A DNA stretch of 33,385 nucleotides. Source: Terriglobia bacterium (GTDB taxonomy: Bacteria > Acidobacteriota > Terriglobia > UBA7540). The stretch is taken from positions 1 through 33,385 of the forward strand of contig JAIQGA010000014.1 in assembly GCA_020072925.1 (NCBI GenBank). Reading direction: 5' to 3'. The translations under genes and the position numbers were made by a program. Below the pieces are notes generated by a model. The model had not been told where the DNA came from and did not search any database. It saw only the letters and a program-made list of their open reading frames with translations. This document shows positions 24,033-31,036 of the stretch, in pieces. Within the stretch, counting starts at the first letter, position 1; the number at the start of each line of letters is the position of its first letter.

Positions 24033-27000
24033 TTACATTCCTCGCTGGGCCCGCTCGAGCGCGGGCAGTACGTCGCGCAGACGCGCGGTGAGAGCGCGGG
24101 CCACGGAAACCGCCGCGGAATTGTACGTCGAGAGCAACTCCTGGAAATCATCTTTATCGATCCGCAGCAGCAGGCAATCGGCTTGCGCAATCGCGGAGGC
24201 GGACCGCGGCTCGCCGTCGATGATGCTCATCTCGCCGAAGAAATCCGTGGAGCGCAGCGTCTTCAACTGCGCCGTGCCGCGCTCGATCGCCACCTCGCCA
24301 TCCACGATCAAATACATGTGATCGCCGTGTTCACACTCCTGGATAATCCGCGCCCCCGCCGGAAAGGTCACCTCGCGGGCAATCGAGGCGACATGAGTCA
24401 ATTCGCTGGTTTCCATCTTCGAGAAAAGCGGCACGTGGCGGAGAAAGAGCATCTTTTCCACGACAATCATTCTTGTCCCTCCCTGCTGCGGGGTTTGGGC
24501 GGCATCACACAAAATTGCCTGGGCCAGACGGCGCACGGCCTCGTCCGGGTCTGTGAGTGATTCGCGGCACTGCCGGGCAAGATCCTCGGGCGCCGCGCCT
24601 TTCGAGAGGGCGTACAGCGCGGTCTCGCGCACGACTCCGCTGGGGTGTGAGAGGAGCTTCTGAATCCGCGGCAGCGGCTCTTGAGACGCGGTCTGCGCCG
24701 CTGCGTAAATCGCGCCCAGGAGCACCGGCTCGGAGGTCTCCATTTCCAACACTTCGCCCAGCGCGACCCCGGCGGGAGTTGACTCCCCCGCAGGCTTCTT
24801 GTTGTCCGCGAGCGTCAGGACTTCATCTCTCCACTTGGTCGGCAACACATGTTCCAGGACTTCGAGGGCGCGGGAGCGCTGCTCTTCATCCCCGTTCGAC
24901 AAATGCGTCCGAATGGCCTCCATCTTTACCTCAGGCGCAAGAAGCCCCAGCAGCGTGAAGACGTTCCCGAAATGCGCGTTGTATTCCTCACGAAGCACCC
25001 CCTGCAGGAAATCGTTCCCGGCCAGGGAGGCGGAGCGGGCGCGCAGGCGCTGGCGCTGCTTCGTGGCGGTAATCTGGCCGCGCAAGACGGACTCCCAATG
25101 CTCCACGTAAGGTTCGAGCGTGGGTTGGCGTTGCAGGATGCGGCAATAAGCCTCGATGATTCTCGGCGAAGCATCCGCTCCGGCCGCGTCGAGAACTTTT
25201 TGGAGCACCTGCCACGCGCGGACGCTGCCAATACGCTCCAGGATCGCCGGAAGATGGATCGATCGCCGGAACAAGTCGATCAACTCCGCCGTGTTATCAT
25301 GCGCACACAAGTATTCCGTCGTGAGCGGCCCCAGCGCGATGAGCGCATCGGCCGCCGCCCCGGCGGTCCGGGCTCCCCAGAGCTGCGAAATGACTTTGGG
25401 GACAAGCCCCGCCTCGGTAGTATTGCTGCAGGCGTGCAAGGCCGCCAGGCGAACCTCGGGTTCCGGGTCGTCAAGCAGTCGCAAGAGCGATTCGGTGCGG
25501 CCGTGGACCCGCAGACGGCTGACAGGGCTGGCCACTGCCACGCGGTAGGACGTATCCTCGGATTCAAGCATGCCTTTGACGGCGGTCACACCCTGGAGCA
25601 AGCCGCCAAAGTGGCCCATGTCGATCAATGCCGATGCGGCTTCGGCGCGGACGCCCGGGTCGGGATCGTCGAGCGATTCGCGAATTGGGGTCATCACGAC
25701 CTCGCCGCCGAGCCCCGCGGCACGGACGGCGACCCGCCGGACTTCCGGCGCGGGATCCCGCGCCAGGCCCACGAGCTGGCCAAGGTCTCCGGGCTTCCTC
25801 CTGCCGCAGAGGTACTCCAGCGCGGCGATTTTGATTTCGGGCTCAGGCCGCCGGAGCAGGGTGCGAATCTCTTCAGACCAATCAGCGTCATCCAGTTGGT
25901 CGACCACGCTCAAGAGATAGGGCAGCTCTTCGAGCGTCGCGGATTGCAGCGCGTTGCGCGTGTAAGTCTCCACCGCTTTGTCGCGCAGCTCTCGCGGGCC
26001 TTCGGAAATATCCAGCAGCCGCGCTTTCAGCGATTCGACCATTCCCGACAGGTACAAGGCATAATTGTGACGCGCCAGGAAGAGCCAAACCAGACACAGC
26101 ACGATGCCGGGAATGGAGAGGTAATAAACCTTCGCCGAGCGGGAAATGAAAATGAGGATGGCCCCGGTAATCCCGATGGCGGCAGGCTTGCACATGCCGT
26201 CCACGAGCGCCCGCACCTGCGTCCGCGTTTGCTGCTTGATGCCAAGATAGAGGATCTGGAAAGCGCCGCCGTCGATTGTGAACACGGTGGTCTGGGCGAT
26301 CAGCTTGGTCGCGAGCACGGCCAGGAAAGCCAGGCTGACGATCGTGGCAGCGCCACCCAGGAACAGACCGACAGGAAGGATACAGAGCGAAGCGAGGAGT
26401 CCTTTCCCCTGCAGGAAATGGTGCAGGGCGAAAAGCTGGATCAGCAGGACAAGAATGTTTGTGATCGCGTAGAAGTCGCCGAAGAACGCCGCCAGGCGCG
26501 GTCCCTGGTAATGCATCTGGGCGACGGTCTTGAACTGAAAGTCGACCAGAATAATTACCATGGTGGCGACCATCCCCTGCAGCGCCAAAGAGCGGATTTG
26601 CGGCGCCTTCAGCAACCGAAAGTAATACGCAAACCCCGGCAAGTTGACCTCGGTTCGCGCAGGTTCGGGCCGTCCATCAATTTGGGCGGTGGCTTGGCGG
26701 GTGAGATAATAGACTGCACCCGCGAACACAAGGAGCAGGAGCATCACCACCAGCAGGAGGTTGGGCGTTCCAACCCGCTCGGCGAAGGGCTTGACCAGGA
26801 ATCCTGCGGCGATGCAAGCCGTGGTGCCTCCGGCTCCCACCCATCCCAGCAACCTTTTGGCTCGGCGGAAATCAAAGACCTGGCCAAAGAAGCTCCAGAA
26901 CAGGAGCATTGTTCCGTTGACCGTGAGGTCGCCCCAGAAATAAGCCAGGACGCGAAAGCCATGCCAGGGAAACAGCAGAGCGGCGCGGAGGGCAAGGGTC

Positions 27001-27344
27001 GTCGAGGCAAGAATAATGCAGGATAGGATCAGAAGCCGGCTGAGTGAAACGCTGCGGACATAGCGCCCAAAACAGTAGGCAACCGTACCCACCAGGACGC
27101 TGGTCCCGATATACATCAGCGAGAGGAAACGCGCGCCATAATAATCAAGGAAGAGGGTATCTGCGGCAGCGCGGGCAATCAGGGCGCCCGAAGCGGCGCA
27201 CGCGGAGGCCACAGCGGCGCAGAAGAAGGGAGTGCGCTCCTGAGGCTCGAGAGATGGTATGACCACTGCCACTTTCTCGGATGACCCGAGTCCTGCGGCC
27301 CAATACCTGCCGCGGCCGGGAATCCCGGAAGCTTCCTTGCCCAA
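24033..27344 (-). CDS. ATP/ADP-translocase-like membrane protein with HEAT repeats and cNMP-binding domain
   Basis: This 1103-residue fusion has three parts. Residues about 38-430 are about 12 membrane helices resembling the Npt/ATP-ADP translocase branch of the MFS, with a GWVGAGGTTACIAAGFLVKP segment after the FDFRRAKR loop. Residues about 450-960 are helical pairs with the HEAT pattern (DPDPGVRAEAASALIDMG, DPEPEVRLAALHAC, DPDEAVRRLAQAIL). Residues about 965-1080 form a cyclic-nucleotide-binding domain with cassette FFGEMSIIDGEPRSAS, in which Glu1038 and Arg1047 fit the ribose and phosphate ligands. It may sense cAMP and move a nucleotide or act as a membrane scaffold; the substrate is not known. 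The start is uncertain: TTG at 27344 or GTG at 27272, neither with a strong ribosome site. It lies between the secretin and the class III cyclase on the same strand. Confidence 0.85.
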   Translation of the reverse strand: MGKEASGIPGRGRYWAAGLGSSEKVAVVIPSLEPQERTPFFCAAVASACAASGALIARAAADTLFLDYYGARFLSLMYIGTSVLVGTVAYCFGRYVRSVSLSRLLILSCIILASTTLALRAALLFPWHGFRVLAYFWGDLTVNGTMLLFWSFFGQVFDFRRAKRLLGWVGAGGTTACIAAGFLVKPFAERVGTPNLLLVVMLLLLVFAGAVYYLTRQATAQIDGRPEPARTEVNLPGFAYYFRLLKAPQIRSLALQGMVATMVIILVDFQFKTVAQMHYQGPRLAAFFGDFYAITNILVLLIQLFALHHFLQGKGLLASLCILPVGLFLGGAATIVSLAFLAVLATKLIAQTTVFTIDGGAFQILYLGIKQQTRTQVRALVDGMCKPAAIGITGAILIFISRSAKVYYLSIPGIVLCLVWLFLARHNYALYLSGMVESLKARLLDISEGPRELRDKAVETYTRNALQSATLEELPYLLSVVDQLDDADWSEEIRTLLRRPEPEIKIAALEYLCGRRKPGDLGQLVGLARDPAPEVRRVAVRAAGLGGEVVMTPIRESLDDPDPGVRAEAASALIDMGHFGGLLQGVTAVKGMLESEDTSYRVAVASPVSRLRVHGRTESLLRLLDDPEPEVRLAALHACSNTTEAGLVPKVISQLWGARTAGAAADALIALGPLTTEYLCAHDNTAELIDLFRRSIHLPAILERIGSVRAWQVLQKVLDAAGADASPRIIEAYCRILQRQPTLEPYVEHWESVLRGQITATKQRQRLRARSASLAGNDFLQGVLREEYNAHFGNVFTLLGLLAPEVKMEAIRTHLSNGDEEQRSRALEVLEHVLPTKWRDEVLTLADNKKPAGESTPAGVALGEVLEMETSEPVLLGAIYAAAQTASQEPLPRIQKLLSHPSGVVRETALYALSKGAAPEDLARQCRESLTDPDEAVRRLAQAILCDAAQTPQQGGTRMIVVEKMLFLRHVPLFSKMETSELTHVASIAREVTFPAGARIIQECEHGDHMYLIVDGEVAIERGTAQLKTLRSTDFFGEMSIIDGEPRSASAIAQADCLLLRIDKDDFQELLSTYNSAAVSVARALTARLRDVLPALERAQRGM

Positions 27345-27424
27345 GCAACCCGGTGAAAGTCCGGATCAGTTTTGTGTGGGCGGCCAAGGCTTCAGACGAC
27401 CCGGAATGCTGATTGAGGCCGCCC

Positions 27425-30400
27425 TTACTCCCGTCTGTTCTTCTCGAGCGCGGCATTTATAGTACGCGCTCCTTGATTAAACTCCTGCTCGAAGGCCCCG
27501 TAGTAATTGTAAACCTCGTAAAAGAGCTCCGCAGCCTCCCGGTCAATGAAGTGGTAGCTCTGCTGTAATTCCTCCTGGCTGGGGAAGATGATTTGACGGC
27601 CGACCTTGAACTCCTTGAGCGTGAGCGGCGTGGACTTATTAAGTTCCAGAACGCGCTTTAGGACGAGTACACCCTGGAGGAGTTCGAGTGGCGATACACG
27701 AATCCCTCTATAATTCTTGTCTCTGGGGATCAGAATCTCCCAATTCTTCGGAGAGCCGTCCGGGTTACGCTGATTGCCACTGAGCAACGTTCGCTGGTAA
27801 GAGTCAGCGGTAACGCTCGGATCGCTGACGGTGGCGATGGGGGGAACGAAGGGGCGATCTTCCGTCCCCACTGGGTGCGCCTCGTAAGTGAGGGCTACGG
27901 CGCTGTTCTTGTCCTTCAAAGCTTTCAATTGGTCACGCAAGTACGCGAAATGGAACCCACTGCCATCAACGGCGTTGGGATCGTTCTCAAAATATATGAT
28001 CCTATCGGGATCAACGAAGCGGGCGAAGTCGGTATGATCAATAATTTCCCATATCATGCGCCGCACTAGAATTTCTTCGCCAGGGGCTCCTCCGTTCAGG
28101 ACCGAAGCAAAGGGTTCTTGCTTCTTGAGTTGCGGGTCAATCTCGCTGGCCGCGGCCACCCGACTCACCAACTGTTTGTACACGTTGCTGTCCTGTATGA
28201 ATTCGAGATCAAAAACATCTCTCCCCCGAACCCGGTAAGCATTCCGATAAAGCTTATAACTCGGACGATCAAACGTGGAGGAGTCCTTGGGAATCACATA
28301 GCTGAAATACTTGTCTTCCAAAGGGACGACGTGGGGCGTCACAACGATAATGACTTCCTGGCGAAGTTTCGTCACTGCAGAGTTTTTGAACAGGTTGCCG
28401 AGCAAAGGGATTTGGGAGAGGAAGGGAATCCCGTTTTCTTGCGTCTGGTCCGTGGTGGAAATCAACCCCCCAATAATAAACGGCGTGTTGTCCGCCACTC
28501 GTACGATCGACTGAACCTGGCGATTGTCCACCACCGGAGCCACCAGAGCTTGCGTCCCCGACACCTGCTGGCTGGCGGCTTTGTTGATGGCGCTCACGAT
28601 GGTTTCCGTCTGCATGGTGATTTCGCTGCCGTCCTCGTTGATGCGGGGGCGCAGGTTCAGCACGATGCCAACCGGAAAGTATTCCGCTGACGAAATGATG
28701 CCGGCCGCTGTAGTGAGTTGCTGCGTCACCGGCACCTGCTGGCCGATCTGGATTCTCGCCTGTCGGTCGTCCAGGACAAGGACCGAGGGATTGGAAAGGA
28801 TTTGCGCTTGGTTCTTCTCGAGCAAGGCGTTCAACTGGGCCTTGAAGGTTGCGATTTTGGGGCCATTCTTATCGAAAGAAAATACGAACGGCAAGGCGGC
28901 GCCCGTAGTCTGATCCGTATCCACAGAGAAAACGCCCACCTTATTCTGCTGCGTCTCGAAAGTAACGCCCAGGTTCCTGATATTGCTCAAGTTGATCTCG
29001 ACAACGAGCGCCTCGATCATGATCTGTCGGGACGGCACATCCACCGTGGTCTGCAACAAGTTAATCAAATTCTGCAGTGTCTCGGGATCATTCCTGTCGT
29101 AGAGGATGAGTAACCGCTCCGCGGTATCGCCCGATGTCATATGGGTCAGGTAAGTTCCGCCAATGGCAGGGATGCCCGCTACAGTGGTTCCCACTCCGCC
29201 CATGAACTGGCCCCCCATCTGCTGTGGCATGACCTGACCAGGCATCAGCGCCCCCGCGGTCGGCGCCGTGGTAGCAGGCTGCAACAGGCTGGTCTTGGTG
29301 GAGTCGATCAGCTTGACAATGATGGGAGGCCGGCCCGTTCCCAGCTTCATGGGGTTATAGATCCTGTCGAAGAGCCCTTCCCCGGCCTGCTCGTTGTACT
29401 CCACGGTGGTATAGCCCATCGCCTTGAGCAGGGCGATCGCCCGATCAGCCACCACGTAACTTAGGTAGTAGGTTTCGTACCCGAGCTGTTTCTCATCAAT
29501 GGGAGGTGGCGCCTGCTGTAATCTTACCACTTCGACATTAACAAGTTGCTGAATCCCGAGAAGATCGGGATTGGGAGTCTCAGCGCTTTGTTGGACCTGC
29601 TGGCCAAAAATCACAAGCTCAAACCCACCCTGCGGCGAAGGGGAAATGGCCAGCTCCGTTGTCCTGTACGATCCCGGACCCAGCGGCTTGATGAAGAGCC
29701 GGGTAGCCACCACTCCCGGCGCTCCTTTGGTTTTCCACGATGCCTCGTTGGCCTCGCCCTTGCGATAGTTGAAGGACAGGACAATCCTCAATCCGAGGCT
29801 GTCCAACAGTTTCTCGCATTGGGCCAGAGAACTGAATGGCACTCGCAGGTAAGACGCCCCGCTCGAGGGAGGCATGCCCGGCATGGGCATGGCGGCTGGT
29901 GGAGGCGCTTGTGCGGGCGGCGGCTGGGCTTGCGGTTGCGCCGGGGTTTGAGGCTGCGGCTGGCCATCAGGCGGCGGTGGCTGAGGACGAGCCTGTTGGG
30001 GTGGTTGGGCCTGAGGCGGGGGTTGGACGGGCTGTGCCGGCCGGGCTTGAGCAGGTTGCTGAGGTGCTGCGGGGGGCGTCGCTTGGGCTACTTCCCGAGG
30101 CTTCAGCTCTATCTGAATCCCTCCCGGAGTGGCATGCACGTTGAAAACCGGATCGCCATGAAGGTCCGCGACCACGCGAACCACCGCCGGGTCTTTTGCC
30201 CGGAACTGGCTGATCCGAACGCGGTCCAGGAGCGGCGAGTGGGCGGCATAGGAATGCCGGGAGGTGGCCTTCTCAGCGCCAGTCAGATCAACCACCACGC
30301 GCGGTGGAGACTTCAGCTCCAGCACGCGGAAGGTAGCTGGGCTGGAAGTTAATACGTCCACCAACGTCCCACCGTCTTTCCCCGCCTGAATTTTGATGTC

Positions 30401-30577
30401 CGATACCTGAACAGGGAACTCGCCGGTCACCTTTGTTGCAGCCTGGCCTGCGCTAGGCAGGTCACTCGCCCCAGTCAAAGCCACCACCGTGGATCGAAAG
30501 CGAGGGCCGGGCAGGAGCGCGGCGCTGAGGAGCCCGATGCAAACCCCAACCCCGGTAGCGGTGCGATGAGATGCCAA
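27425..30577 (-). CDS. PilQ-like secretin with AMIN domain and long C-terminal extension
   Basis: This 1050-residue outer-membrane secretin, probably of a type IV pilus or type II-like system, has a signal-like hydrophobic N-terminus. An AMIN domain covers about 55-160. A Pro/Gln-rich linker runs over about 165-240. Secretin N-domains lie at about 365-530 and the secretin barrel at about 580-750, with VPVTQQ, VGIVLNLRPRI, FIIGGLISTTDQTQ, GIPFLSQIPLLGNLFK and the final strand EVIIVVTPHVVP. About 295 further residues follow, rich in charged helices, where most secretins end. The TTG start at 30577 is preceded by a perfect GGGGGAG at seven nt; a TTGACA box lies farther up. The downstream gene is the HEAT/cNMP protein, 80 nt away, so co-transcription is likely. 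Confidence 0.9.
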   Translation of the reverse strand: MASHRTATGVGVCIGLLSAALLPGPRFRSTVVALTGASDLPSAGQAATKVTGEFPVQVSDIKIQAGKDGGTLVDVLTSSPATFRVLELKSPPRVVVDLTGAEKATSRHSYAAHSPLLDRVRISQFRAKDPAVVRVVADLHGDPVFNVHATPGGIQIELKPREVAQATPPAAPQQPAQARPAQPVQPPPQAQPPQQARPQPPPPDGQPQPQTPAQPQAQPPPAQAPPPAAMPMPGMPPSSGASYLRVPFSSLAQCEKLLDSLGLRIVLSFNYRKGEANEASWKTKGAPGVVATRLFIKPLGPGSYRTTELAISPSPQGGFELVIFGQQVQQSAETPNPDLLGIQQLVNVEVVRLQQAPPPIDEKQLGYETYYLSYVVADRAIALLKAMGYTTVEYNEQAGEGLFDRIYNPMKLGTGRPPIIVKLIDSTKTSLLQPATTAPTAGALMPGQVMPQQMGGQFMGGVGTTVAGIPAIGGTYLTHMTSGDTAERLLILYDRNDPETLQNLINLLQTTVDVPSRQIMIEALVVEINLSNIRNLGVTFETQQNKVGVFSVDTDQTTGAALPFVFSFDKNGPKIATFKAQLNALLEKNQAQILSNPSVLVLDDRQARIQIGQQVPVTQQLTTAAGIISSAEYFPVGIVLNLRPRINEDGSEITMQTETIVSAINKAASQQVSGTQALVAPVVDNRQVQSIVRVADNTPFIIGGLISTTDQTQENGIPFLSQIPLLGNLFKNSAVTKLRQEVIIVVTPHVVPLEDKYFSYVIPKDSSTFDRPSYKLYRNAYRVRGRDVFDLEFIQDSNVYKQLVSRVAAASEIDPQLKKQEPFASVLNGGAPGEEILVRRMIWEIIDHTDFARFVDPDRIIYFENDPNAVDGSGFHFAYLRDQLKALKDKNSAVALTYEAHPVGTEDRPFVPPIATVSDPSVTADSYQRTLLSGNQRNPDGSPKNWEILIPRDKNYRGIRVSPLELLQGVLVLKRVLELNKSTPLTLKEFKVGRQIIFPSQEELQQSYHFIDREAAELFYEVYNYYGAFEQEFNQGARTINAALEKNRRE

Positions 30578-30628
30578 TGCGCAACTCCCCCAGAACCCAT
30601 GTTCTTGCTTTTGAGGACGCTGGCTAGC

Positions 30629-30657
30629 TTTGTCTCACGAATCACGGGGGTTGTCAA
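30629..30657 (-). promoter_or_regulatory. Candidate promoter of the secretin operon
   Basis: On the minus strand a perfect TTGACA (30657-30652) is followed by a 17-nt spacer and GACAAA (30634-30629), a weak -10 with three consensus bases. The box may need an activator or a different spacing. Confidence 0.35.
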
Positions 30658-30796
30658 GCGCCATTGGGCCGCGAACAGCCCGTTTTGGCGGGAGTCGCAG
30701 GGAGGGGGCGATATGTCCGAAATGAAGTAGCCTATACATATAGCCCAATACGTCCACGATCAGCGGGCAGTAGTTTCAATGGATTAGGCGCTCGAT

Positions 30797-30833
30797 GCCA
30801 AACCGTGAGGGCATATCAATGCGACGGTTTGGC
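30797..30833. repeat. Perfect 10-nt inverted repeat in a divergent region
   Basis: GCCAAACCGT (30797-30806) faces ACGGTTTGGC (30824-30833) across 17 nt. No T-run follows on either strand, so a terminator is unlikely. It is placed upstream of both flanking genes and could be an operator for a dimeric regulator or a leader hairpin. Confidence 0.55.
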
Positions 30834-30923
30834 GGCCCGGTCTTATCCTGGGGAAGGATGGCGGTCGGGACCTGAATTTGGAGGGGGCAAGCACTCTAGG
30901 AGCCCTGATGCGCGTGAATTGGC

Positions 30924-30952
30924 TTGACAAAGGTCCCGCCGCCCCCTAAAAG
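30924..30952 (+). promoter_or_regulatory. Sigma70-type promoter of the GH116-like gene
   Basis: TTGACA (30924-30929), a 17-nt spacer and TAAAAG (30947-30952) form a good promoter. The start point would be near 30959, giving a leader of about 78 nt before the GTG at 31037. Confidence 0.55.
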
Positions 30953-31036
30953 TTGACTCCCGCAGCAGGTGGAGTTGCACACGCAAGGCGACTTGGCCTG
31001 ATTTGTTTCTTCATTCGCTCCCAGCGAGGTGGCACA

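Larger units (their letters stand above)
30578..31036. other. Divergent intergenic region between secretin and GH116-like genes
   Basis: About 460 nt without a supported gene. It contains the leftward -35 box for the secretin (30652-30657), the rightward promoter for the glycosidase (30924-30952) and a perfect 10-nt hairpin (30797-30833). A plus-strand frame of about 87 codons at 30664 has no recognisable family, a biased composition and no ribosome site, so it is not called. Confidence 0.6.

Noticed and set aside
24849..27026. A 725-codon open frame on the plus strand, antisense to the translocase-HEAT-cNMP gene
   Set aside because: It is a GC-driven shadow. The composition is Arg/Gly/Gln-rich without domain features, while the minus strand has helices, HEAT repeats and a cNMP-binding cassette in order.
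30664..30927. A small plus-strand gene in the divergent region
   Set aside because: The composition is that of random high-GC sequence, there is no ribosome site and it covers the palindrome at 30797-30833.
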